Positions 34,854 to 43,061 of a stretch of DNA of 43,061 nt are shown one piece after another. Made by a program: the position numbers and the translations under genes. Positions within the stretch are counted from its first letter, which is position 1. Every line of letters begins with the position of its first letter. The notes under the pieces were generated by a model, which was not told the DNA's origin, made no database searches, and saw nothing but the letters and a program-made list of their open reading frames with translations. Source of the stretch: Hellea sp. (GTDB lineage Bacteria > Pseudomonadota > Alphaproteobacteria > Caulobacterales > Maricaulaceae); assembly GCA_020629545.1 (NCBI GenBank), contig JAHDDC010000016.1, positions 5,051 through 48,111 on the forward strand, written 5' to 3'.

Positions 34854-36370
34854 TGACGTCAGATTATGTCTCTAATATCCTGCCGAACTATTCATCTTTC
34901 AAAGATGAATATGAACAGGACCAACCGGTTTTAATTTACACCCGTGTCGTCAACGATTTGGACACTCCAGTTTCAGCTTATATGAAAATTGCAAAGGGCA
35001 AGCCTTATGCTTTTTTGTTTGAAAGCGTTCTAGGCGGTGAACAGCGCGGGCGGTACTCTTTTATGGGATGTTCGCCCGATTTGGTATGGCGTTGCTTTGG
35101 AGACAAAGCCGAATCTGCGGAAGGCCAATCAAACGTAAAATCTCAAAGTTTCAAAGCCTTAGACGGAAAACCTCTTGAAACATTTCGGCGCATTCAAGCA
35201 AAGTCCGCGTTTAAACTTCCTGATGGCATGCCGCCAATGGCTGCCGGTTTATTTGGCTATCTCGGCTATGACATGGTGCGTCAGGTTGAAGATATACCAG
35301 GCCAGAACCCAGACCCGATCGGCACACCGGATGCCGTGATGGTTCGACCAACAATTATTGCTGTATTTGATCAGATCGCTCAAGAAATACTGATTGCAAC
35401 TCCTGTATTTCCCTCGAATAAATCAGCGGAAAACGCTTATCAAGACGCATGCAACCGCCTCGAAGCGACAATCAATGACTTGCACCTACCAGCCACCGGA
35501 CAGTCCAAACCGCAAGCCGCTGCGACGGAGATTACCCCAATACTTGGCACAAGTGCCGAAACCTTTAAATCCCGCGTTGCAAAAGCAAAAGATTATGTCG
35601 AGGCTGGCGACGTATTTCAGGTTGTCATTGGCCAAAGACTGCAAGCCCCTATGCCCGCGTCACCCTTTGCTCTTTACCGAGCCCTTCGGCGCATGAACCC
35701 CTCCCCTTTTCTTTATTTTCTGGAATTTGATGATCACGCAATTGTGGGTTCAAGTCCCGAAATCCTTGTCCGGCTTCGTGATAACAAGGTCACAATTCGC
35801 CCGATAGCAGGAACACGGCCTCGCGGGAAAACCGCAGAAGAAGACATTGCAAATGAGAAGAGCCTGCTGGCCGATAAGAAGGAATGCGCCGAACATCTCA
35901 TGCTTTTGGATCTCGGACGCAATGATGTAGGACGGGTTTCGAAATCAGGAACGGTATCGGTAACAGAACGCTTTGTTATCGAACGCTACAGCCATGTCAT
36001 GCACATTGTCTCTAATGTCGAAGGCGAGATCAAAGATGATTATGACGCTCTCTCCGCTTTGTTTGCTGGATTTCCGGCTGGCACGGTGTCAGGCGCACCG
36101 AAAATTCGAGCGATGGAAATCATTGATGAACTCGAAGATGAGAAACGCGGCATTTACGGCGGGGCCGTCGGCTACATTTCCTGCGAAGGCGAAATGGATA
36201 CGGCAATCGTCTTGCGCACAGCAATTGTAAAAGACGGCATTTTACATGTCCGGGCCGGGGCTGGCATAGTCCGGGACAGTGACCCCCAAATGGAATTTGA
36301 GGAAACCCTGCATAAATCCAAAGCCCTGTTTAAAGCCGCAGAGCAGAGCATACATTTTGACGGGAATTAG
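34853..36370 (+). CDS. trpE: Anthranilate synthase component I
   Basis: 505 residues. AYMKIAKGKPYAFLFESVLG contains the tryptophan-feedback LLES-type element, here FLFES. The chorismate-binding part has DVFQVVIGQRL, PSPFLYFLEF, RPIAGTRPRGKT, LMLLDLGRNDVGRVS, HIVSNVEGEI, FPAGTVSGAPKIRAME and VRAGAGIVRDSDP. Works with TrpG, which here lies 3.5 kb away beyond two unrelated genes. No leader peptide or attenuator can exist in the usual place because translation is coupled to ppiD. Confidence 0.97.
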   Translation: MTSDYVSNILPNYSSFKDEYEQDQPVLIYTRVVNDLDTPVSAYMKIAKGKPYAFLFESVLGGEQRGRYSFMGCSPDLVWRCFGDKAESAEGQSNVKSQSFKALDGKPLETFRRIQAKSAFKLPDGMPPMAAGLFGYLGYDMVRQVEDIPGQNPDPIGTPDAVMVRPTIIAVFDQIAQEILIATPVFPSNKSAENAYQDACNRLEATINDLHLPATGQSKPQAAATEITPILGTSAETFKSRVAKAKDYVEAGDVFQVVIGQRLQAPMPASPFALYRALRRMNPSPFLYFLEFDDHAIVGSSPEILVRLRDNKVTIRPIAGTRPRGKTAEEDIANEKSLLADKKECAEHLMLLDLGRNDVGRVSKSGTVSVTERFVIERYSHVMHIVSNVEGEIKDDYDALSALFAGFPAGTVSGAPKIRAMEIIDELEDEKRGIYGGAVGYISCEGEMDTAIVLRTAIVKDGILHVRAGAGIVRDSDPQMEFEETLHKSKALFKAAEQSIHFDGN

Positions 36371-36444
36371 CTCGGCCCCATTTGGAATAATAACTGTTGT
36401 TCCTGCGTCATAATAAGGCGTATGATGGCCCAAAAGGGGAAATC

Positions 36445-38028
36445 GTGGACGCACAGATTATTAAATCAGAGACCTTATCCCGGCGCGGATTAAAACGCAT
36501 TCGGCGTAATCTTATAGAGGCGGTCTGTGATGCAAGCCGAACACACGGTAAATCCAAGAAGATCATAACTGATGGAGATGGGCGCACGTTTTCATATTCT
36601 GAAATCTTGCGTCCGGCTTTTGCGCTTTCGGTTCCTATCAAAAAACTATCCGAAAAACAGGAAAACATAGGTATCTTACTCCCAACGGGAATTGGGGCTG
36701 TAATTGCGCTATTATCCGTTCATGCGGCGGGCCGGATACCAGCCATGCTAAATTTTACAGCGGGGGCGAAAAACCTTAAAGCCGCGGCACTCACAGCCCC
36801 CCTTACGCTTGTACTCACGGCAAGAAAATTCATCGAAATTGGAGGTCTGGAATCTCTGATTGAGGACTTATCCGATACCGTCAAGTTCATTTATCTTGAA
36901 GATCTACGAGAAGAAATTGGTGTCGGCTCTAAAGTTACAGCTCTTTTAGGGCCAATATTTCCAAATTTTTTCACGCCAAATTTTTCATCAAACCATACCG
37001 GCGTCATTCTTTTTACGTCAGGCACAGAAGGCAATCCCAAAGGCGTGGTACTAACCCATGCCAACATACTCGCTAATGTTGAACAAATTGATCAGCATGT
37101 TGAACTCCAGGAAAGCGATATATTTTTCAACCCGCTTCCGACTTTTCACTGTTATGGCCTTACAGCTGGAACTCTCTGGCCTCTTGTTGGTGGCTATCCC
37201 GTCGTGCTTCATCCATCACCGCTTCAAACCAAAACTATCGCGAAACGCATTTTTAAAACAAAGGCAACAGTGCTATTTGCGACTGACACATTCCTTCAGC
37301 AATATATGCGTGCCAGCGCAGAAGGCGGACTATCATCGCTTCGCATAGCTGTTTGCGGAGCCGAACGTGTGCGCGATGAGACACGGCGAACCGCCGAGAA
37401 ACGTTTTTCCTTTGAAGTTCTCGAAGGTTACGGTGTTACAGAAGGCGCTCCAGTCCTCGCCGCAAATCAACCTGGCGACATTCGCGCCGGAACAATCGGA
37501 AAACTTCTGCCCGGCCTTGAAGCCAAGTTGGAACCTATCGATGGCATTGACGATGGCGGATGTTTATGGGTTCGAGGCCCCAATATTATGAAAGGCTATA
37601 TTTCGGCAGATAATCCCGGTGAAGTAACGCCAGTTGCCGATGGTTGGCACAATACGGGTGATGTCGTTACTATTGATGATGAAGGCTATTGTGTCATACG
37701 CGGTCGTATAAAACGCTTCGCTAAGATTGGCGGCGAGATGGTATCATTGACCGTTGTTGAAAATTGCGCATCGGCTGTATGGCCGGATTATGTCCATGCC
37801 GCAACAATCCTGCCGGATCCCAAGCGCGGCGAACAAATTGTTCTTGTTACAGACCATCCTGACCCAAAACGGCATGAGCTTTTAACCTGGGCTCAAACCC
37901 ATGGCGTTCCAGAAATATCTGTTCCGAAAAAATTTGTGTCTGTGGAAAATGTGCCAATACTCGGGACCGGAAAAATGGACTATGTTGGCGCTGGAAATCT
38001 AGCTCGGCAGTTGTTGAGCGTCAAATGA
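36445..38028 (+). CDS. AMP-dependent acyl-ACP/CoA ligase, Aas C-terminal type
   Basis: 527 residues from a GTG at 36445 with an AAAGGGGA ribosome site; in-frame ATG codons upstream are absent and the TTG at 36397 has none. Adenylating motifs: LFTSGTEGNPKGVVLTHANI, EGYGVTEGAPVLAANQPG, GWHNTGDVVTIDDEGYCVI, GRIKRFAKIGGEMVSL and catalytic Lys in PILGTGKMDY. FAKIGGEMVSL is characteristic of the ligase half of Aas, the 2-acylglycerophosphoethanolamine acyltransferase/acyl-ACP synthetase. The acyltransferase half is missing, so this is a stand-alone enzyme, probably activating fatty acids. It lies between trpE and trpG. Confidence 0.85.
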   Translation: MDAQIIKSETLSRRGLKRIRRNLIEAVCDASRTHGKSKKIITDGDGRTFSYSEILRPAFALSVPIKKLSEKQENIGILLPTGIGAVIALLSVHAAGRIPAMLNFTAGAKNLKAAALTAPLTLVLTARKFIEIGGLESLIEDLSDTVKFIYLEDLREEIGVGSKVTALLGPIFPNFFTPNFSSNHTGVILFTSGTEGNPKGVVLTHANILANVEQIDQHVELQESDIFFNPLPTFHCYGLTAGTLWPLVGGYPVVLHPSPLQTKTIAKRIFKTKATVLFATDTFLQQYMRASAEGGLSSLRIAVCGAERVRDETRRTAEKRFSFEVLEGYGVTEGAPVLAANQPGDIRAGTIGKLLPGLEAKLEPIDGIDDGGCLWVRGPNIMKGYISADNPGEVTPVADGWHNTGDVVTIDDEGYCVIRGRIKRFAKIGGEMVSLTVVENCASAVWPDYVHAATILPDPKRGEQIVLVTDHPDPKRHELLTWAQTHGVPEISVPKKFVSVENVPILGTGKMDYVGAGNLARQLLSVK

Positions 38029-38046
38029 TAACATCAATGCGTTAAA

Positions 38047-39681
38047 TCACGCTCCGTTAAGTCTCTTCATTTCAACGTTATGCGATAGTTTTTCTGGGCA
38101 AGTTTTGGACCTTTCTAGATCACATGAAAACCTAAAAACAGACCCTTCACCAACCGTACTTTCAGCAGAAATCTCTCCGCCCATTAGCGCGGCAAAATTA
38201 CTTGCAATGGATAGTCCGAGCCCTGTGCCGCCATATTCTCGTTTATACCCACTATCCATTTGTTCAAAAGGAGCAAAAATTCTACTGAGCTGAGTTTCCG
38301 GAAATCCAATACCAGTATCACTCACCTCAATAAGAACGTGGGAATCTAATTCATTGAGCTGGATGCCAGAGACTCGAATTTTTATCTCGCCGTCATCTGT
38401 AAATTTGATTGCATTGCCCACAAGATTGGTAACAATCTGTCGGATCTTCGTTTTGTCGCCATGAAAACTAGCCGCAAATTCTGGTGCACATTGAAATTTG
38501 ACCTTTAAGCCTTTTCGTTTGGCGAGAGGGTATAAACTTCGTGCAACTTCTAACACAAGCTCTTTCAAATTAAATTCTGAACATTGCAGAGTAACCTTAC
38601 CGTTCTCGATTCGAGATATATCCAGAACGGAATTTATGACTTCCTTCAAGTTAGTGCCTGAGCTTCGCATTATGTCATTATATTTGCGCTGGATATCAGA
38701 CAAATTCGTTCGTTCCAGAAGTTCAGACATTCCAAGAATTCCATTTAACGGCGTTCGAATTTCATGACTAATATTGGCTAAAAACTGTGACTTAATTCTG
38801 TTGGCTTCGATTGCATCATTCGTAGCTGCTTCTAGTTCAGCTGTTCGCAAGCGAACCTTTCTCTCCAATAAATCATTCGCCTGCTTAAGTGCTAATTCAG
38901 CACTTTTTAGATCACTAATATCCTGCATCACGCCAAGATATTCAGTCAAACCTTCACTTGCTGAAAAAGGTTCCCCTTTTTCTCGAACGTGTATGACTTT
39001 ACCATCGGCTCGACGCATACGATAATCGACCTCATAGGATCCGGTTTTAGTCCCTTGAATTCGGTCATGGATCGGCTGAAGCAAATGCCTGTCTTCCGGA
39101 ATAACAAGTTCCGTCAGTCGCCTTGGAAACAGACTAAATGTCTCGGCCAACGGGACACCCAAAAAGGCGGCTAGTTGTTCTGAACCAGATATCAAGGCAT
39201 TTGTTTTCGCAGCCCAACGCCAGCTACAGAGTTTGGCTAACGTTTCTGCTTGCTGCAAAGTTTCTTCGGCAAGACTTCGTTTTGTAATTTCAAACGCAAA
39301 GCATCCAAGTCCAATGGGTTGTCCGTCGTTATCTTCGACCACAAATCTGTGCTCTTCATGCATTTCTACTTTGCCCGACGCATCGCAAGGTACGATACGA
39401 TTAAGATAGCCTTCGGCCATAATTTGAAGGTCAAGCGCTCGTACACGCTCGTAACGTTCACCTTCAAAAATTTCCGCAATAGGTTTGTTTTGCAGCTGGC
39501 ACTTATCGCGTCCCATATTCGCTGCAAAATGAGGGTTTACATAAGTATAGTTGGAGTCCGCATCTTTAAACCAAAAATCAAATTTCGCATATTTATCAAT
39601 AGCTCGGAACCAAGAGCGGTATTGCGCGAGCTGTGCTTTGAGCGCGTCGAGCTCTTGATCGGTATCTTTTTTCGCCTGCAT
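38047..39681 (-). CDS. Orphan cytosolic PAS histidine kinase
   Basis: 544 residues without membrane helices. PAS-like domain 1 (residues about 24-135, DFWFKDADSNYTYVNPHFAA), PAS/PAC domain 2 (about 145-260, ending YLGVMQDISDLKSAE), a short coiled coil (VRLRTAELEAATNDAIEANR), HisKA with His306 (FLANISHEIRTPLNG) and HATPase with NLVGNAIKFTDDGE, VSDTGIGF and GGTGLGLSIA. No receiver or response regulator lies nearby. It interrupts the trp genes and reads against them. The signal is unknown; a cofactor-bound PAS is possible. Confidence 0.9.
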   Translation of the reverse strand: MQAKKDTDQELDALKAQLAQYRSWFRAIDKYAKFDFWFKDADSNYTYVNPHFAANMGRDKCQLQNKPIAEIFEGERYERVRALDLQIMAEGYLNRIVPCDASGKVEMHEEHRFVVEDNDGQPIGLGCFAFEITKRSLAEETLQQAETLAKLCSWRWAAKTNALISGSEQLAAFLGVPLAETFSLFPRRLTELVIPEDRHLLQPIHDRIQGTKTGSYEVDYRMRRADGKVIHVREKGEPFSASEGLTEYLGVMQDISDLKSAELALKQANDLLERKVRLRTAELEAATNDAIEANRIKSQFLANISHEIRTPLNGILGMSELLERTNLSDIQRKYNDIMRSSGTNLKEVINSVLDISRIENGKVTLQCSEFNLKELVLEVARSLYPLAKRKGLKVKFQCAPEFAASFHGDKTKIRQIVTNLVGNAIKFTDDGEIKIRVSGIQLNELDSHVLIEVSDTGIGFPETQLSRIFAPFEQMDSGYKREYGGTGLGLSIASNFAALMGGEISAESTVGEGSVFRFSCDLERSKTCPEKLSHNVEMKRLNGA

Positions 39682-39763
39682 TGATTTCGATTTACATCAC
39701 GCTACTTTCCACTGGCCCGAGGATACAATCAAACCCTTGATAATTGATTGAATAGTGTTTTAA

Positions 39764-39785
39764 CCAATATTTACCCTAATATTGG
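39764..39785. promoter_or_regulatory. 22-base dyad between histidine kinase and trpG
   Basis: CCAATATT (39764-39771), TACCCT, AATATTGG (39778-39785): perfect 8-base arms. It lies 83 bases upstream of the kinase start and 86 bases before trpG, in the only real gap of this divergent pair. AT-rich arms make an operator more plausible than an RNA hairpin. Confidence 0.45.
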
Positions 39786-39870
39786 CCATTTCCGAAAAAA
39801 GACATCGACATTGGACTGGATGTTTCCGTAACTGTTACATATTAGATCCATTCAATCGTTGGAAATACGT

Positions 39871-40461
39871 ATGCTTCTCGTCATCGACAATTATGACAGT
39901 TTTACCTTTAATCTGGTTCATTACGCGGAGGAGATGGGCGCCGATACTCATGTCATCCGAAATGACGATATGAGCGTGAACGAAATTCTGGCTATGAGCC
40001 CAGGGGCCGTTTTACTATCGCCTGGTCCCAAGACTCCTAAAGAGGCTGGCGTCTGCGTGCCTCTTTTGCAACAGGCGCCCAAAGACCTACCTATCCTCGG
40101 CATTTGCCTTGGCATGCAATCTATGGGCGACGCGTTCGGGGGCAAAGTCATTCGCGCCAAAGAAATCATGCACGGCAAAACTTCACCGATTCATCACGAT
40201 AATACGGGACTTTTTGCAGGGCTTCCAAATCCATTTACGGCCACACGTTATCACAGCCTGGCTGTCGAAAAGAAAAGCCTACCCGATTGTCTTCACGCCA
40301 ATGCTTGGACAGAAGATGGAGAGATTATGGGCGTTTATCACAAAGACCAGCCTATACACGGCTTGCAATTTCATCCAGAATCTATTGCCTCTGAGCACGG
40401 TCACGCATTGATTGGCGCTTTTTTAGGACTAGCAGGCATTCGGCTACCGGAAACGGCGTGA
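39871..40461 (+). CDS. trpG: Anthranilate synthase component II (glutaminase)
   Basis: 196 residues from the ATG at 39871 (GGAA site). MLLVIDNYDSFTFNLVHYAE, LLSPGPKTPKEAG, nucleophile Cys in LGICLGMQSMGDAFGG, and the His/Glu pair in LQFHPESIASEHG are all present. It supplies ammonia to TrpE and, in some bacteria, to PabB. trpD starts 1 base after its stop. Confidence 0.96.
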   Translation: MLLVIDNYDSFTFNLVHYAEEMGADTHVIRNDDMSVNEILAMSPGAVLLSPGPKTPKEAGVCVPLLQQAPKDLPILGICLGMQSMGDAFGGKVIRAKEIMHGKTSPIHHDNTGLFAGLPNPFTATRYHSLAVEKKSLPDCLHANAWTEDGEIMGVYHKDQPIHGLQFHPESIASEHGHALIGAFLGLAGIRLPETA

Positions 40462-40462
40462 C

Positions 40463-41476
40463 ATGGCCTTTAAAACGGAAATACTAGATATTCTTCAACA
40501 GGGCGATCGCCCGGCCACGCCATTGGTCGAGACGGCTTTAATATCAATTCTCAAAGGCGAAGCAGAGAAAAATCAAATCAAAGCTTTTCTAAGCGGACTT
40601 GAAGATATCGGCGTGACGGCGGCCGAAGTCTCTGCCGGCACCAAAGTCATGCGCGAGAACATGATCCCGGTTAAGGTTGATCATGACGTCATCGATATTG
40701 TGGGCACAGGCGGGACAGGTCTGCATACTTTGTCAATCTCAACTGCGACAGCTATTGTATGCGCTGGCGCCGGCGCTCGGGTCGCTAAACATGGGAACCG
40801 GGCGGCCAGTAGCCTGACGGGGACCGCGGATACATTGTCGACACTGGGTGTCAATCTGGCGATCACGCCGGAGAAAGCAGCGGCATGCATCGACGCGGCC
40901 GGAATTGGATTTTTGTTCGCGCCTAATCATCATCCAGCTATGCGCCATGTCGGCCCTGCGCGCAAAGAGCTAGGCATAAAAACACTATTCAATCTTCTCG
41001 GCCCCCTTTGCAATCCGGCCGGAGCCAAACGCATGCTGCTTGGCGTGGCCGAAGATCGCTGGCGTGAACCCATGGCCAAAGCCCTGCTCGACCGTGGCTG
41101 TGATCATGTCTGGGTTGTTCACGGAGAAGACGGGATGGACGAAATTTCCCTGACTGGCAAAACGACTATAAGCGAAGTCAAAGACGGCGCTTACCGCGAA
41201 TTCGAAATCAATCCTGAAAGCTATGGCTATCAGAAATGCGAAATTAAGTTTTTGCGCGGCGGCAAACCAGAGGAAAACGCCAGACGCTTAAAAATGCTGC
41301 TACTCGGTCAGGTTGATCCCTATCGGGATATTGTTTTGTTGAACGCCGGCGCAGCGCTGATGATCGCGGGCATAACGGAGACGATGGAACAAGGTATCAT
41401 CACTGCCCGCAATGCGCTGGATGACCACAAAGCCTACGCAGCGCTAGAAACACTCATAGAGGTTTCAAATGGGTGA
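40463..41476 (+). CDS. trpD: Anthranilate phosphoribosyltransferase
   Basis: 337 residues. DIVGTGGTGLHTLSISTATA is the PRPP loop (GTGG), KHGNRAASSLTGTADTLSTLGV the anthranilate site, and FLFAPNHHPAMRHVGPARKE and RTLFNLLGPLCNP-type TLFNLLGPLCNPAGA follow. Its last 8 bases overlap trpC. Confidence 0.97.
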   Translation: MAFKTEILDILQQGDRPATPLVETALISILKGEAEKNQIKAFLSGLEDIGVTAAEVSAGTKVMRENMIPVKVDHDVIDIVGTGGTGLHTLSISTATAIVCAGAGARVAKHGNRAASSLTGTADTLSTLGVNLAITPEKAAACIDAAGIGFLFAPNHHPAMRHVGPARKELGIKTLFNLLGPLCNPAGAKRMLLGVAEDRWREPMAKALLDRGCDHVWVVHGEDGMDEISLTGKTTISEVKDGAYREFEINPESYGYQKCEIKFLRGGKPEENARRLKMLLLGQVDPYRDIVLLNAGAALMIAGITETMEQGIITARNALDDHKAYAALETLIEVSNG

Positions 41477-42272
41477 CACGCCAAACGTTTTAGCCAAAAT
41501 CGCTAAGTATAAAACAAATGAAGTCAATGACTTAAAGAAAGTTATTAGCGCAGCCGATTTAAAGTCTCGAGCTTTAAAGACCCCTAAACCCCGCAAATTC
41601 AAAGCCGCGCTTGATCGCGCGGGCGCTGTGGGTCCGGCCTTGATTGCTGAGGTTAAAAAGGCCTCGCCATCCAAGGGCATTATCCGCGATGATTTTGATC
41701 CTGTTGGTATTGCGAAGGCTTATACTGATGGCGGCGCGACTTGCCTCTCAGTCCTGACGGACACGCCAAGTTTCCAAGGCTCGCTTGATATATTGCGCGA
41801 AGTTAGAGCCGCAACGGACTTACCGTTACTGCGCAAGGATTTCATGCTCGACCCTATACAGGTTTACGAGGCTCGGGACGCGGGCGCCGACGCTATATTG
41901 ATCATCCTCTCCATGACAAATGATAAAACCAATAGACGCTTAATAATGGCGGCTAAAGAGATGGAGCTTGACGTCCTTGTCGAGACGCATGACGCCGATG
42001 AAGTCAAACGCGCTATTGCGCTCGGCGCAGACCTCATCGGGATTAATAACCGCAATTTAAAAACCTTTGAAACGACGCTCGAAACATTCACATCACTCGC
42101 CCCCCTTGTACCCGGCCATGTAACATTAGTCGCCGAAAGCGGGATATTCACGCCAGACAATATTTTGCGTCTCGCGGGCGATGGCGCGAAAGCCTATCTA
42201 GTCGGTGAAAGCCTGATGAGGCAAGAGGATGTGAAATTGGCGACTAAGGTGTTGTTGGGACAACACCGATAA
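41469..42272 (+). CDS. trpC: Indole-3-glycerol-phosphate synthase
   Basis: 267 residues. Catalytic lysines in IAEVKKASPSKGIIRDDFDP and LLRKDFMLDPIQVYEARDAG, then DVLVETHDADEVKRAIALGA, LIGINNRNLKTFETTLE and AESGIFTPDNI. It is the single-domain enzyme with no fused TrpF. trpF, trpB and trpA are not in the window. A perfect hairpin (42248-42267) covers its last codons. Confidence 0.97.
   Translation: MGDTPNVLAKIAKYKTNEVNDLKKVISAADLKSRALKTPKPRKFKAALDRAGAVGPALIAEVKKASPSKGIIRDDFDPVGIAKAYTDGGATCLSVLTDTPSFQGSLDILREVRAATDLPLLRKDFMLDPIQVYEARDAGADAILIILSMTNDKTNRRLIMAAKEMELDVLVETHDADEVKRAIALGADLIGINNRNLKTFETTLETFTSLAPLVPGHVTLVAESGIFTPDNILRLAGDGAKAYLVGESLMRQEDVKLATKVLLGQHR
42248..42267 (+). other. Perfect hairpin over the trpC 3' end
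   Basis: GGTGTTGT (42248-42255), TGGG loop, ACAACACC (42260-42267). It overlaps the last codons of trpC and is followed by GATAAATCC with no T-run. It could stabilise the 3' end or act as a weak Rho-type stop before lexA. Confidence 0.4.
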
Positions 42273-42280
42273 ATCCGCAC

Positions 42281-42308
42281 TTGACACCGTAAAGAACAAT
42301 GGTAGAAC
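42281..42308 (+). promoter_or_regulatory. lexA: lexA promoter with SOS box
   Basis: TTGACA (42281-42286) is a perfect -35; TAGAAC at 42303-42308 is a fair -10 at a 16-base spacing. Overlapping it is GAAC (42294-42297), seven bases, GAAC (42305-42308), the alphaproteobacterial LexA box. LexA bound there would block its own promoter. The lexA ATG is 36 bases after the box. Confidence 0.9.
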
Positions 42309-42344
42309 AAAATTCGATGTTGCCACTTTGTTCGGAGATGCCTT

Positions 42345-42983
42345 ATGTTGACGGAAAAACAACGAGACCTGCTTTTACTCATTGATAAACGGGTTAAAGT
42401 CAATGGCGTCCCGCCCTCCTATGACGAGATGAAGGACCATTTGGGTCTGGCATCAAAATCCGGTATACACCGTCTCATTACCGCCCTTGAAGAACGTGGC
42501 TTCATCCGACGCTTGCCAAATAAGGCCCGAGCACTAGAGGTCCTTAAACTTCCGACGGATGGTGGAGATGCCCCTGTCCTCCCCGAGGCAGCCAATGACA
42601 GTGTGCAAGTACCATTAATTGGCAAGATTGCCGCTGGTGTTCCTATTGAGGCTATCCAGCAAGACGGCGATATGTTTTCTGTTCCTAACGGTATGATTGG
42701 TCGCGGTGATCACTTCGCGCTCGAAGTCGAAGGCGAATCCATGATCGAAGCCGGAATTCTCGATGGAGACGTAGTTATCATTCGCAAAGCCAATACGGCC
42801 CGCAATAATGAGATTGTTGTGGCTCTAGTGGATCAGGAAGAGGCTACTCTCAAACGGATATATAAATCCGGAGGTCAAATCGATCTTATTGCCGAGAATA
42901 AAGACTTTCCAACTCGTACGTTTGGTCCTGACCGCGTTGAGGTTCAGGGCATTCTGGTCGGACTTATTCGACGCTACCATTAG
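42345..42983 (+). CDS. lexA: SOS repressor LexA
   Basis: 212 residues. N-terminal winged helix ([60 protein letters not shown]), cleavage site Ala-Gly in [11 protein letters not shown], catalytic Ser in [15 protein letters not shown] and Lys in [19 protein letters not shown]. It represses SOS genes until RecA-stimulated self-cleavage. Self-regulated by the box at 42294. In Caulobacter and relatives moaC and moeA usually lie between trpC and lexA; here only 72 bases do. Confidence 0.97.
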   Translation: MLTEKQRDLLLLIDKRVKVNGVPPSYDEMKDHLGLASKSGIHRLITALEERGFIRRLPNKARALEVLKLPTDGGDAPVLPEAANDSVQVPLIGKIAAGVPIEAIQQDGDMFSVPNGMIGRGDHFALEVEGESMIEAGILDGDVVIIRKANTARNNEIVVALVDQEEATLKRIYKSGGQIDLIAENKDFPTRTFGPDRVEVQGILVGLIRRYH

Positions 42984-43061
42984 TCAGCTCAGCAATTTCT
43001 GGGCCTGACGAACTGTGTCTGCGCGCATGATAAACGACGCCTTGCGGAAAAGGCGACCAGA
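42984..43061 (-). CDS. C-terminal end of an unidentified protein (partial)
   Basis: The last 25 codons of a minus-strand frame that runs off the window, ending RADTVRQAQKLLS and a TGA at 42986-42984, immediately next to the lexA stop. Codon pattern and compact convergent placement support a real gene. In many alphaproteobacteria comEC (and then gltX) lies next to lexA in this orientation, but the fragment is too short to identify. Confidence 0.4.
   Translation of the reverse strand, partial: SGRLFRKASFIMRADTVRQAQKLLS

Noticed and set aside
42248-42267. trpC end hairpin as an intrinsic terminator
   Set aside because: The perfect stem is not followed by a T-run; it is listed only as a hairpin.

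Overview
The window looks like ordinary chromosome from an alphaproteobacterium of moderate G+C, probably near the Caulobacterales/Maricaulales/Parvularculales. Three signs point there: the gene order zeta subunit (DUF1476)-purC-purS-purQ-purL-bolA-grxD, the ppiD-trpE and trpG-trpD-trpC-lexA blocks, and a direct-repeat SOS box of the alphaproteobacterial type (GAAC-N7-GAAC) in front of lexA. The genus cannot be told from the sequence. I recognise no rRNA, tRNA, CRISPR array, insertion sequence or prophage. No gap between genes exceeds about 240 bases.

Layout. 1-1590: a VOC-fold protein and glutathione-dependent formaldehyde dehydrogenase, minus strand. 1692-2087: a near-perfect sigma-54 promoter, a 64-residue two-helix membrane protein and a 52-residue Flp-type prepilin. 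2096-5159: a lipoprotein with a von Willebrand A domain and a smaller secreted protein with the same repeat motifs, preceded by three evenly spaced palindromes. 5177-11776: housekeeping genes (CinA-like, YjbQ, GFA-like, sfsA, map, radC, an MFS transporter, purB). 11933-13104: two exported thioredoxin-fold paralogues, one of which has lost both active-site cysteines. 13143-18134: zeta subunit (minus), then purC, purS, purQ, purL, bolA, grxD, ending in a bidirectional terminator shared with rpsD. 19028-21582: a RarD-like permease, a thiE-like gene and a Sel1-repeat protein. 21586-25957 (minus): radA, cvpA, purF, SDR. 26163-28401: three Tad-type pseudopilins (one TadG-like, two TadE-like), then a secreted subtilisin. 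29810-32748 (minus): tpiA, secG, pyrG. 32859-42983: ppiD, trpE, a stand-alone Aas-type ligase, an orphan PAS histidine kinase (minus), trpG, trpD, trpC and lexA. The right edge cuts a minus-strand gene.

How it fits together. Six purine genes (purB, C, S, Q, L, F) and five tryptophan genes (trpE, G, D, C plus the neighbouring ligase insertion context) form the biosynthetic core. DNA-repair genes (radC, radA, lexA) are scattered among them, and a second candidate LexA site lies between radA and the pseudopilin operon. The less ordinary parts are the isolated Flp-type pilin behind a sigma-54 promoter, the repeat-sharing VWA lipoprotein pair with its triple palindrome, the thioredoxin-like pair and the cluster of palindromes before purC. 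No Tad assembly machinery (ATPase, secretin, prepilin peptidase) lies in the window, so both sets of pilin-like genes would depend on genes elsewhere.
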